This document shows, piece after piece, positions 1 to 7,698 of a stretch of DNA of 64,000 nucleotides. The stretch covers positions 124,001-188,000 of the forward strand of contig CAZAEZ010000005.1 of NCBI GenBank assembly GCA_964484205.1. Direction: 5' to 3'. The notes beneath the pieces were generated by a model. That model saw only the letters and a list, made by a program, of their open reading frames with translations, made no database searches and was not told the origin of the DNA. The DNA comes from M3007 sp964484205. Its GTDB lineage: Bacteria > Bacteroidota > Bacteroidia > Chitinophagales > Saprospiraceae. Each line of letters starts with the position of its first letter. Positions within the stretch are counted from its first letter, which is position 1. The position numbers and the translations under genes are program-made.

Positions 1-573
1 TTCAGGCTTGCGAAATCCGGCGGGCAGGAAATATTTGGTATTCACACCCGGGCCGCGAATTACGAGCGCCTGCTCAGGTTTTACTAAATGGTGTTGGCAG
101 AAAGCCAGCTTGTCGTCCTGGTTGAGGAAAATCACCTTACCCGGTTGTTTCAGCGCCAGCCGGTACAAGGGCGCCGCAAGCCAGGACCACCGGGCGGCAT
201 GCGTTCCGGTATACCCCAGGCCTTCAATAACGGAGAGCGTAGTTGTACCGGTCAGTTGGGCGCCTATATTTCCAAGGATGTTAGGCTTTATCGTAAAAAG
301 CAGCACCAGGTCGGGGCGTTCGCGCCGGAATAATTGGTAGCATTCGAATAGACACCGGACATTTTGTAAAATTGAAAAACTACGACGCGAAAGCTGCTGA
401 AGCGGAATAAACCGGCATGGGAAAGTGTCATGGAGTTTTTTTTGAAAACGATCGCCGGGCGCAGCCAATACTACTTCATAGCCGGCTTCAATTAATTCAC
501 CGATCAAGGCCCTGCGATAGTTCCACAGGTTCCAGGCCGTATTGGCCACAAGCAGTATTTTTTTTGCAGGCAA
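1..573 (-). CDS. Glycosyltransferase family 4-like, partial (C-terminus off window)
   Basis: The minus-strand reading frame is open to the left edge, so only the first ~190 residues are present. It begins (M/L)PAKKILLVANTAWNLWNYR, a typical first beta strand and loop of a GT-B N-terminal domain, and continues with LFTIKPN and VIEGLGYTG, which match the Glyco_trans_4_2 type seen in capsule glycosyltransferases such as PglA or CapM relatives. The catalytic C-terminal domain with the nucleotide-sugar E-x7-E motif lies outside the window. I place the start at the TTG at 573. An in-frame ATG at 615 would add 14 residues, but it lies inside a perfect 35-bp palindrome (606-640) and the extra residues do not look like a GT-B start. 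It is the last gene seen in the capsule locus and probably transfers a sugar to the lipid-linked repeat unit. The family assignment is fairly sure; donor and acceptor are unknown. Confidence 0.75.
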   Translation of the reverse strand, partial: MPAKKILLVANTAWNLWNYRRALIGELIEAGYEVVLAAPGDRFQKKLHDTFPCRFIPLQQLSRRSFSILQNVRCLFECYQLFRRERPDLVLLFTIKPNILGNIGAQLTGTTTLSVIEGLGYTGTHAARWSWLAAPLYRLALKQPGKVIFLNQDDKLAFCQHHLVKPEQALVIRGPGVNTKYFLPAGFRKPE

Positions 574-605
574 ACAATTTACGTTTAAGATGCTGCTAAA
601 AAAGC

Positions 606-640
606 ACTGCGCCATTCGTCAGGCTGACGAATGGCGCAGT
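606..640. repeat. Perfect 35-bp palindrome, possible terminator
   Basis: Arms of 17 bp (ACTGCGCCATTCGTCAG and its exact complement) flank one base. It lies 25 bp after the DUF433 stop and just before the next gene, so it could end the upstream transcript, although no long T run follows. It resembles the 15-17 bp palindromes elsewhere in this locus (16428, 16641, 18000, 25951, 38521) in size and perfection, but its centre is TCA-GGC-TGA rather than ACT-nnn-AGT. Confidence 0.7.
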
Positions 641-664
641 AAGGGTGTGCGTGTTTGTTTTGTT

Positions 665-982
665 CTAGCGGTTTGTCGAATACATCCTGGAGGATGACGA
701 GGAAGTGCTTGGACCATCAACCAGGGATTTAATCTGGTCTACGGTATATTGTTTTTCTACCAAATTATAGACCTCCAACGCCTGGTCTCGGGTAATAGAA
801 GGAAACTCATGCAAAAACTCATTGACGCTTACGCCAATCCGCATAAAGTCATAAAATGTTTCAATTCGAATGCGTGTTCCGCTAAAAACGGGTGCTCCAT
901 CTTGGATCTCAGGGTGAACAGTGATAGCTTGGTACTGTTGTCTCACGGTGCTGCTGTTTAAGTGATGATTAAAATGGTTCAC
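665..982 (-). CDS. DUF433 domain protein
   Basis: This 105-residue protein has the DUF433 pattern: an ITVHPEI(Q/D)...GAPVFSGTRIRI strand-turn followed by helices (FYDFMRIGVSVNEFLHEFP, ITRDQALEVYNLV). DUF433 proteins are small winged-helix-like proteins often acting as the antitoxin partner of PIN-like DUF5615 toxins. No partner gene is seen on either side: manC is upstream and a glycosyltransferase downstream. The gene is therefore an orphan, either a lone regulator or the remnant of a two-gene module. The C-terminal tail is serine rich (PSTSSSSS). The gene is separated from manC by about 125 bp and is followed by the palindrome at 606-640. Confidence 0.75.
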   Translation of the reverse strand: MNHFNHHLNSSTVRQQYQAITVHPEIQDGAPVFSGTRIRIETFYDFMRIGVSVNEFLHEFPSITRDQALEVYNLVEKQYTVDQIKSLVDGPSTSSSSSRMYSTNR

Positions 983-1108
983 AGACCGGGACCGAATAAC
1001 TCAGGTGAATGAGAAACGGTGATTAAAAAAGGATTAAAAATGTTGATGGGGCTAATGTATGCAAACTCTTTAACGGTTCAAACCATATCTCAAAAAAATT
1101 TTCTCATC

Positions 1109-2194
1109 TCAAAGATAAATTTCCCCAAAGCGGGTACTGACCGTAGATCTGACCTGTTTGATTTCCTGTTCTTTTGATTTGGGATAGATCAATAATACGT
1201 CCGGTTCGTCAACAACAATATAGTCGTTCAGGCCTTTCACAACGACCAGTTTATCCTTTTGCGCCCGGACTAAACAGTCACTTGTTTCCATGGCCAGTAT
1301 GGCATTGCCCTGCAATACATTGCCGTGCGTGTCTTTCGGACATTCGGCATGCAAACTTGCCCAGGTGCCCAGGTCAGACCAACCAAATTCGGAGGGAATG
1401 GTGTACACGTTTTCCGCTTTTTCCATGATGGCAAAATCCACCGAGATTTCCGGCGTGGTTGGATAATATTTTTCCATAAAACCCTGCTCCCCGGGCGTAT
1501 TGTATTGGCCGCGACCCTGCCCAAGTATTTGATAGATTTCCGGCGACAGGTTTTGAAATGCATCAAGCACAGCCTTCAGGCTCCAGACAAAAATTCCGGC
1601 GTTCCAGAGATATTCCCCCGATTTGACAAATTGCTCCGCAGTTTGGCGGTCCGGCTTTTCGGTAAAGCGGGCAACTTTGAAGACCCCGTTTTCTGCTTCC
1701 TTTTCAAATTGAATATACCCGTACCCGGTATCCACCCGGGACGGTTTTATGCCAAGGGTGACCAGGGAATCGTTTGCAGCGGCGAATTCCAGTGCTTGTA
1801 CCAATTTTTGCCGAAAGGCCTCCTCCTGCAACACAATGTGATCGGAGGGCGCCACAATCATATTCGCATCGGGATCGAGTCCGGCCAGTTTGAAGGCCGT
1901 GTAGGCTATGCAGGGCGCTGTGTTGTTCCGGCTTGGCTCCCCGATAATTTGATTATCCGTCAATTCGGGAAGTTCTCTTTTTACCAGATCGCGGTAAGCG
2001 GCATTCGTCACGATGTAAATATTGGAGGCCGGGCAAATGGGCAAAAAACGCTCAAAAGTGAGGCGGAGCAGGCTTTTGCCCACGCCGAGCATATCCATAA
2101 ATTGCTTGGGCCGCGCTTCGCGGCTGCCGGGCCAGAATCGGCTCCCGACACCACCGGCCATTATCGCTACGTAGGTCTGTTTGGTTTGTGCCAT
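1109..2194 (-). CDS. manC: Mannose-1-phosphate guanylyltransferase
   Basis: This enzyme makes GDP-mannose from GTP and mannose-1-phosphate. The 361 residues carry the nucleotidyltransferase signature AGGVGSRFWPGSREARPKQF near the N-terminus, an APSDH motif (residues ~115-119) and FTEKP (~178), matching the short single-domain GMP family without the isomerase domain of bifunctional AlgA/ManC proteins. The ATG start is three bases after the stop of the GDP-fucose synthase gene, so the two are co-transcribed. With gmd and fcl in the same run, the product feeds GDP-fucose synthesis and possibly direct mannosyl transfer into the capsule. Nothing looks broken. I am sure of the family and fairly sure of the substrate. 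Confidence 0.93.
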   Translation of the reverse strand: MAQTKQTYVAIMAGGVGSRFWPGSREARPKQFMDMLGVGKSLLRLTFERFLPICPASNIYIVTNAAYRDLVKRELPELTDNQIIGEPSRNNTAPCIAYTAFKLAGLDPDANMIVAPSDHIVLQEEAFRQKLVQALEFAAANDSLVTLGIKPSRVDTGYGYIQFEKEAENGVFKVARFTEKPDRQTAEQFVKSGEYLWNAGIFVWSLKAVLDAFQNLSPEIYQILGQGRGQYNTPGEQGFMEKYYPTTPEISVDFAIMEKAENVYTIPSEFGWSDLGTWASLHAECPKDTHGNVLQGNAILAMETSDCLVRAQKDKLVVVKGLNDYIVVDEPDVLLIYPKSKEQEIKQVRSTVSTRFGEIYL

Positions 2195-2197
2195 GAT

Positions 2198-3124
2198 TTA
2201 TAATTGAGTTTGTATGTCTTGGTAAACTTGTTTTATACCGGTTTCGAGGTCGATTTTTGCCTTCCAGCCCTTTGCATGGAGTTTGCTCACATCCAGCAGT
2301 TTTCGGGGCGTACCGTCCGGTTTGCTTAAGTCGTGCTCGATGGCGCCGGTATACCCCACAATTTTTTTGACCAACTGCGCCAGTTCCAGAATAGGCAAAT
2401 CCTCACCGGTACCGATATTGACGAAACCGGGTTCGTCGTAGTGCTGCATCAAAAAGTAGCAGGCGTCGGCCAGATCATCAACATGCAAAAACTCGCGGCG
2501 CGGGGTGCCGGTTCCCCAAAGCGTGACACTTGGTGCGCCGTCGCGGTTGGCTTCGTGAAATTTGCGCAGCAGCGCGGGCAGCACATGGCTGTTTTCCGGG
2601 TGGTAATTATCGTTGGGGCCGTAAAGATTGGTGGGCATCACGGAGATAAAATTACAGCCGTATTGATCGCGGTAGGCGTCGCAAAGTTTGATGCCGGCAA
2701 TTTTGGCAATGGCGTAGGGTTCGTTTGTCGGTTCCAATAGCCCGGTCAGCAAGTATTCCTCCCGGAGCGGTTGCGGCGCCAGTTTGGGGTAAATGCATGA
2801 AGACCCGAGAAACAAGAGTTTTTTTACGCCAAATTGCCAGGCGGCGTGAATGACGTTGGTTTCGATCATCAAATTATCGTACAGAAATTCCGCCCGGTAC
2901 CGGTTGTTCGCCAGGATACCGCCAACTTTGGCCGCCGCCAGAAAAACATAGGCCGGCTGTTCCGCTTTGAAAAATTGCAGGACAGCGACCTGGTCGCGCA
3001 GGTCAAGTTCGGCAGAACTGCGCAGGGCAAAATTTTCAAACCCAGCCGCGTGCAGCCTGCGCAGGATCGCCGAACCTACCATACCGCGATGCCCGGCGAT
3101 ATAGATTTTATCGTTTTTCGTCAT
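2198..3124 (-). CDS. fcl: GDP-L-fucose synthase
   Basis: This NADPH-dependent epimerase/reductase converts GDP-4-keto-6-deoxymannose into GDP-L-fucose. The 308 residues are an extended short-chain dehydrogenase: the Rossmann motif is GHRGMVGSA near the N-terminus, the catalytic serine sits in SSCIYPK and the Tyr-x3-Lys pair in YAIAK. A longer open frame begins at 3175, but the extra residues precede a normal MTKNDKIYIAGHRG start at 3124, which overlaps the end of the upstream membrane-protein gene by 17 bp. gmd, which makes the substrate, lies two genes upstream. The pair gmd/fcl plus manC makes a complete GDP-mannose to GDP-fucose route. Confidence 0.94.
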   Translation of the reverse strand: MTKNDKIYIAGHRGMVGSAILRRLHAAGFENFALRSSAELDLRDQVAVLQFFKAEQPAYVFLAAAKVGGILANNRYRAEFLYDNLMIETNVIHAAWQFGVKKLLFLGSSCIYPKLAPQPLREEYLLTGLLEPTNEPYAIAKIAGIKLCDAYRDQYGCNFISVMPTNLYGPNDNYHPENSHVLPALLRKFHEANRDGAPSVTLWGTGTPRREFLHVDDLADACYFLMQHYDEPGFVNIGTGEDLPILELAQLVKKIVGYTGAIEHDLSKPDGTPRKLLDVSKLHAKGWKAKIDLETGIKQVYQDIQTQL

Positions 3125-4502
3125 TGTTCTCTTTTTTTTGAGTCCTCCAAACGTACAAGCTTGTCCCGTCGGCAAGTACTACCTGATCAAGTTGATCAAT
3201 ATTCCAACCTTTAAAACGAGCATAAAAAGCCGCACGCGCGGCCTTAGCCTTGGCCAACCGGTCGGCGCTTTCCGATCGGGCGATCAAGTGTGCATACCAG
3301 ATGTCGCGCGATTGAAGCACTCGCTCAGATAACGCATTGCCATCCAATATAGTTGACGGGCCATGCAGGGCATTCAGGTATTTCCGGCTTTCATCCGGAC
3401 TAAATGAAATCTGAAATCTGTCCGGCGTTTTTAAGAGCGCGTTGGTGATTTTTTGTTGCCCACCGTTGTAAAGCCGGCCGGCAATCTGAACACCGGCAAA
3501 CAACGGGATTGCCAATATCCATAAAGCAGTCGTAGTTTTTTGGGAAAACTTCAGCGGCGTCCATGCCGCAGCCAGTGCAAAAAAAGGCAACAGGGGCAAC
3601 ATAAACCGCGCCTGGAGCAAAATTCCTTTGTAGCCGCTTTTTCCCAGGGCTTCATATCCATAACAACCATAAACCAAAAGGAACAGACCCACGCAAGTGC
3701 CGATTTCTATCCGGTACGGATTTTTATTTTTCCATAAAAACCAGAGCCCGCCGGGCAACAGTACCAGCAAAGTCAAAGCATAAAAAATCAAATTGCCGGG
3801 AATAGCGCTCCAGGAAAATGCAATGCCGGGGTCGCGCAGGAAAAACGGATTCTGATGGAGCATCCACCCGGAAATCAGCCTGGGCAAAAGGCCAGTGAGC
3901 AAACCAAACCCAAACCATGGCCATGCTGTTTTTTTGCGCAGCAAAACACTCAGGCCAAATGGCAGCACCCACAACAAGTTTGTTTCTCGGAAAAGCAAGC
4001 TCAGCCCCCCAACACATCCGGCCAGAAACAAAAACCTGCGGCTTGACGAAAACGCGGTACAAAGCAATCCAAAAATAGCTGCCAGTGCAAAACTGGGCAT
4101 ATCACTCATCAGGGTCCGGGTAAATACCAGCGCCGGAATAAAAAGCCAGGGATACAGGGCCCAGCCGACCGGCTTCCCGGTTTTATGCAAGGCCAGCGCA
4201 ACCGCCCATGTTCCGGCAAGCCAGCACAAAAAACTACTCCAGAAAACGGCTTTATTCCCCCCTAACCAGATAAAAACGGCGGCTAAAATTGCCGTCCCGG
4301 CAGGGTAGTCGACCGCGCCGGCCTGTCCAGATGAAAATGCCCGGGCCTGTTGAAAATAGGCCGGCTCGTCGGCAATCAAAAAATGGCTGGGATAACAAAA
4401 GCCAAAAGTCAGCAGGGCAAAAACGCTGACCAGCATCAACCCTCCGAACGGCGTTTTCAAAATCCGCAATCCGTATTCCGCAATCCGCAATACAACCGCC
4501 AC
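3108..4502 (-). CDS. Polytopic membrane glycosyltransferase-like protein (GT-C type)
   Basis: This 464-residue protein has about ten hydrophobic segments and an early acidic pair in a loop after the first helix (HFLIADEPAYF), the arrangement seen in GT-C enzymes such as GT39/ArnT relatives, which use polyprenyl-linked sugars at the outer face of the membrane. The last ~100 residues are soluble and charged. The first codon at 4502 is GTG, directly after the gmd stop. The first ~20 residues derive from an ATTCCGCAATCCG-like short repeat, so the ATG at 4436 is an alternative start. The gene sits between gmd and fcl and overlaps fcl. Substrate and exact family are not recognisable; it could also be a dedicated O-antigen modifying enzyme. 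Confidence 0.7.
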   Translation of the reverse strand: MAVVLRIAEYGLRILKTPFGGLMLVSVFALLTFGFCYPSHFLIADEPAYFQQARAFSSGQAGAVDYPAGTAILAAVFIWLGGNKAVFWSSFLCWLAGTWAVALALHKTGKPVGWALYPWLFIPALVFTRTLMSDMPSFALAAIFGLLCTAFSSSRRFLFLAGCVGGLSLLFRETNLLWVLPFGLSVLLRKKTAWPWFGFGLLTGLLPRLISGWMLHQNPFFLRDPGIAFSWSAIPGNLIFYALTLLVLLPGGLWFLWKNKNPYRIEIGTCVGLFLLVYGCYGYEALGKSGYKGILLQARFMLPLLPFFALAAAWTPLKFSQKTTTALWILAIPLFAGVQIAGRLYNGGQQKITNALLKTPDRFQISFSPDESRKYLNALHGPSTILDGNALSERVLQSRDIWYAHLIARSESADRLAKAKAARAAFYARFKGWNIDQLDQVVLADGTSLYVWRTQKKENNDEKR

Positions 4503-4503
4503 C

Positions 4504-5616
4504 TCACTCCGCCTGTTTTTTTATCGCGAAACCGGCGTCTTGCAGCAGTTTGTCCCGGCGAAACAATTCCAGGTCGGCAACCACCATTTCCCGGATCATT
4601 TCCTGCAACGAATATTTTGGCGTCCAGCCGAGTTTCTCCTGCGCTTTTCGCGCATCGCCGATCAGCAGATCAACTTCGGTAGGGCGGTAGTAGGCGGTGT
4701 CGATGGCCAAAACTTCGGCGCCCGGCTGAAGTTGATAATCAGCGTGTTTGCTGTCAACCACAATACCTTTTTCTTCGACGCCGGAACCCTTGAACTCGAG
4801 CGTGACGCCGATCTCGGCAAAGGCCATGCGGACAAAATCGCGGACGGAAGTTTTTTTGCCGGTAGCCACCACGAAATCCTCCGGTTCGGGTTGTTGGAGC
4901 ATAAGCCACATAGCCTCCACAAAGTCGCGGGCATGGCCCCAATCGCGTTCGGCGTCGAGGTTGCCCAGCCAGAGCTTGTCCTGCATACCCAGGGCAATAC
5001 GGGCAACGGCGCGGGTGATCTTCCGCGTCACAAATGTCTCCCCGCGTATGGGTGATTCGTGGTTGAACAATATGCCGTTGCAGGCAAACATGTTGTAGGC
5101 TTCGCGGTAGTTTACCGTGATCCAGTAGGCGTACAGTTTGGCCACGGCATAGGGCGAGCGGGGATAAAACGGCGTCTTTTCCGTTTGCGGCACCTCCTGC
5201 ACCAGCCCGTACAACTCGGAAGTGGAAGCCTGGTAAAACTTTGTTTTTTGCTCCAACCCAAGCAACCGGATGGCCTCCAGCAAGCGCAGGGCGCCCACTG
5301 CATCGGCATTGGCGGTGTATTCCGGCGTTTCAAAACTCACCTTGACATGGCTTTGGGCGCCCAGGTTGTAAATTTCATCGGGCTGCACTTCCTGCACGAT
5401 GCGGATCAGGTTGGTGCTGTCGGTAAGGTCACCGTAGTGCAAAATGAAATTGCGGTTGGAAACGTGCGGGTCCTGGTACAGGTGGTCGATCCGGTCGGTA
5501 TTGAAAAGTGAACTCCGGCGTTTGATACCGTGCACGATGTACCCTTTTTTTAAAAGAAATTCGGCGAGGTAAGCGCCGTCTTGCCCGGTTATTCCGGTGA
5601 TCAATGCTTTTTTCAT
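4504..5616 (-). CDS. gmd: GDP-mannose 4,6-dehydratase
   Basis: This NADP-dependent short-chain dehydrogenase converts GDP-mannose to GDP-4-keto-6-deoxymannose. The 370 residues begin MKKALITGITGQDGAYLAEFL, the near-invariant Gmd N-terminus, and include RRSSLFNTDRIDHLY, the catalytic SPYAVAKLYAYW and the family motif NHESPIRGETFVTRKI. The open frame extends to 5721, but the ATG at 5616 gives the family start and lies three bases after the wecB stop. It works with ManC and Fcl in this run to make GDP-fucose. Length and motifs are all normal, so the identification is secure. Confidence 0.96.
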   Translation of the reverse strand: MKKALITGITGQDGAYLAEFLLKKGYIVHGIKRRSSLFNTDRIDHLYQDPHVSNRNFILHYGDLTDSTNLIRIVQEVQPDEIYNLGAQSHVKVSFETPEYTANADAVGALRLLEAIRLLGLEQKTKFYQASTSELYGLVQEVPQTEKTPFYPRSPYAVAKLYAYWITVNYREAYNMFACNGILFNHESPIRGETFVTRKITRAVARIALGMQDKLWLGNLDAERDWGHARDFVEAMWLMLQQPEPEDFVVATGKKTSVRDFVRMAFAEIGVTLEFKGSGVEEKGIVVDSKHADYQLQPGAEVLAIDTAYYRPTEVDLLIGDARKAQEKLGWTPKYSLQEMIREMVVADLELFRRDKLLQDAGFAIKKQAE

Positions 5617-5618
5617 GA

Positions 5619-6788
5619 CTATTTTTTCCAGGCAGGCGCAACGAAATACGCGCTGCCTGCCTGCTGTTGGGATACTTGGATAAGGTGTTGGACAATCCGG
5701 GGAGCAGCCCGCCCGTCCCAAAACGGCGGAACAGCCCCCGACTTGTACCTGCCGGCCAAAAGTACTTCGATCTGTGCTTCGGCTGTTGATATTTCGAGGT
5801 CGGAAATCAGGGTGTTTGTGCCGGTTTCAACGGTAGCCGGGCGTTCAGTGCTCCGCCGGAAGGTCAGGCAAGGAATTCCCAGGCAGGTCGACTCCTCCTG
5901 CAGCCCACCCGAATCGGTCAGCACAAATTTAGCCGACCGGGTCAGGCTGATCATTTCGGCGTAGCCCAATGGCCGGAGGAGATACAGATTTGGCGTGTCG
6001 AGTAAGTGTTGGTCCAATTTGTGGTGTTCGAGACTGCTCAGGGTTCTTGGATGGACCGGAAAAAGTACGGGCAGACGACGCGCGGTAGCCTGCAGCAGTT
6101 GCATGGTTTTTTGTAAACCAGGTACATCATCCACATTCGACGGCCGGTGGAACGTTGCAAGGGCCCAGGTGTCCGGCAGTGGCCAGTCGGGGTTGCCCAA
6201 AAGTGCCTTTTGGATGACGCTGTGCGGTGTCAATAGTTTTGCCTGCGGCAAAACAGCGTGCAGCGCGTCAATCAGGACATTGCCGGGGAAGAAAATTCGC
6301 CCGGCTGGTATGCCTTCCCGTTCCAGGTTAAACACCCCGGATGGCTCGCTGGCAAACAGCAGATCGGAAAGATGATCCACCTGGATGCGGTTGCGCTCTT
6401 CCGGCATATCCAGGTCGCCGCTTCGAAGCCCTGCTTCCACATGCGCCAGCCGGATACCCTGCTGTTTGGCGGCCAATGCGCCGGCCAGGGTGGAGGTAAC
6501 GTCGCCGATCACCATGGCCCAATCGGGCTGGATTTTTTGAAAAACAGTTTCCAGCCTGAAAATGATCCGTGCCGTCTCCTGCACGATACCGGAGCGGCGG
6601 CCCGGCAGGCAATAATCCGGCGCCGGCAGCCCCAATCCTTCTAAAAAAGCGGTGCTCATCCCGGCATCCTGATGCTGGCCGGTATGGACCAGGCAGACCT
6701 TGATTTCCGGAATTTGCCGCAAAGCCTTCCATAGTGGGGCCGCTTTTATAAAATTGGGCCGGGTGCCGACGATCAGTGCAATGGTCAT
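5619..6788 (-). CDS. wecB: UDP-N-acetylglucosamine 2-epimerase (non-hydrolysing)
   Basis: This enzyme interconverts UDP-GlcNAc and UDP-ManNAc. The 389-residue GT-B-fold protein begins MTIALIVGTRPNFIKAAPLW and shows VHTGQHQD, VIGDVTSTLAGALAA, HVEAGLRSGDLDMPEERNR and, near the C-terminus, LTDSGGLQEESTCLGIPCL, all standard for WecB. It is followed after two bases by gmd and preceded by a GT2 gene with an 11-bp gap. Together with the UDP-sugar dehydrogenase at 23231 it could supply a ManNAc-uronic acid, although the two genes lie 17 kb apart in the same locus. The identification is firm; the fate of the ManNAc is inference. Confidence 0.94.
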   Translation of the reverse strand: MTIALIVGTRPNFIKAAPLWKALRQIPEIKVCLVHTGQHQDAGMSTAFLEGLGLPAPDYCLPGRRSGIVQETARIIFRLETVFQKIQPDWAMVIGDVTSTLAGALAAKQQGIRLAHVEAGLRSGDLDMPEERNRIQVDHLSDLLFASEPSGVFNLEREGIPAGRIFFPGNVLIDALHAVLPQAKLLTPHSVIQKALLGNPDWPLPDTWALATFHRPSNVDDVPGLQKTMQLLQATARRLPVLFPVHPRTLSSLEHHKLDQHLLDTPNLYLLRPLGYAEMISLTRSAKFVLTDSGGLQEESTCLGIPCLTFRRSTERPATVETGTNTLISDLEISTAEAQIEVLLAGRYKSGAVPPFWDGRAAPRIVQHLIQVSQQQAGSAYFVAPAWKK

Positions 6789-6798
6789 AGTTGGGTAG

Positions 6799-7554
6799 TC
6801 AGGTTTTTGAGCGATGGAGGTATTGGGGAATCTTTCGCAAAGGCTTCAGCCAGAGCGTATAAAATGCCGGTTGCAAGCCGTTCATGGCCCAGGCACTGCG
6901 GTCCTCACGGTTGGCGTGCCAGCGGTTGCGCAACGAGCGGTTGCTCAGGCCACCCGTGCGCATATGCACCAAAACTTCGGGCAAATACCAAACCGAAATG
7001 CGGAATTTATACAAAAAACGGAGCATCAGCTCGTAATCGGCGGCGCTGCGCAACCGGGTGTCGTACCCGCCGAGGTTTTCATACAAGTTGCGGCGGACAA
7101 AAAACGTCGGATGCGGCGGCATCCAGCCATAGCGAAACAATTCCGGATGAAAAGGCCCCGAGCGCCAAAATCGAACGGTGCGCCCCGTGGCTTCCGGATG
7201 CACATAACGCAAATCGCCGTAAACGGCTTCTATTTCCTGCTGTTCAAACGCAGCTGCCACCCTGGCCAGCACGCCGGGATGCGGGTAAAAATCATCGGCG
7301 TTCAAAATACCGACCACGGCGCCAGTGGCTATCCGGATGCCTTTGTTCATGGCGTCGAACAGGCCTTGGTCCGGTTCGCTGATCAACCGGGCCACATGCT
7401 CAAACTCCCGGATAACGGCCGGCGTATTATCCGTAGACGCCCCGTCGACCAGGATGTGCTCGACATCCGGGTGTGACTGGCTGCGCACACTGGCGAGTGT
7501 ATCGCGGATGGTGTGGGCGCTATTCCGGCAAACTGTTATGACGCTGATTTTCAC
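6799..7554 (-). CDS. Glycosyltransferase family 2
   Basis: This 251-residue GT-A glycosyltransferase has the GT2 start MKISVITVCRNSAHTI, the nucleotide-binding VDGASTDNT, the metal-binding NADD (residues ~88-91) and a catalytic-loop region with the W(R/M)...HP(T/S)FF type motif MPPHPTFFVRR. The family resembles WcaA/WbbD-type capsule transferases. It presumably adds one sugar to the undecaprenyl-linked repeat unit at the inner face of the membrane. The start lies just after a small inverted repeat (7560-7576) and a stretch of 56-bp tandem repeats that separates it from the carbamoyltransferase gene, so it may have its own transcription start. No targeting signal is seen. Confidence 0.88.
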   Translation of the reverse strand: MKISVITVCRNSAHTIRDTLASVRSQSHPDVEHILVDGASTDNTPAVIREFEHVARLISEPDQGLFDAMNKGIRIATGAVVGILNADDFYPHPGVLARVAAAFEQQEIEAVYGDLRYVHPEATGRTVRFWRSGPFHPELFRYGWMPPHPTFFVRRNLYENLGGYDTRLRSAADYELMLRFLYKFRISVWYLPEVLVHMRTGGLSNRSLRNRWHANREDRSAWAMNGLQPAFYTLWLKPLRKIPQYLHRSKT

Positions 7555-7559
7555 GTAAA

Positions 7560-7576
7560 ACGAACGTCCCGTTCGT
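7560..7576. repeat. Short inverted repeat upstream of the GT2 gene
   Basis: ACGAACG-TCC-CGTTCGT forms a 7-bp stem with a 3-base loop. On the minus strand it is followed by TTTT and then the GT2 start, so it could be a weak terminator for readthrough from the carbamoyltransferase gene or simply the edge of the tandem repeats. Confidence 0.45.
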
Positions 7577-7692
7577 AAAAAAAATTAAACCAAACATCCC
7601 TCATTTCCCCGGCAACCCCAGTTCCCGTTCGTAAAAAAAATTAAACCAAAAATCCCTCAATTCCCCGGCAACCCTCAATTCCCGTTCATAAA
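7568..7692. repeat. Tandem 56-57 bp direct repeats (about 2.2 copies)
   Basis: Three copies of a unit starting CCCGTTCGTAAAAAAAATT begin at 7568, 7624 and 7681. The first two are nearly identical, differing at a few bases; the third is cut short by the carbamoyltransferase stop. The unit carries an A8 run and ends with CCCCGGCAACCC. It fills the whole interval between two genes. Two and a bit copies with no spacer variation do not make a CRISPR array. Confidence 0.85.
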
Positions 7693-7698
7693 AAAAAC

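Noticed and set aside
7568..7692. Tandem repeats as a CRISPR array
   Set aside because: Units are 56-57 bp with no unique spacers and only about two copies; no cas genes are present.
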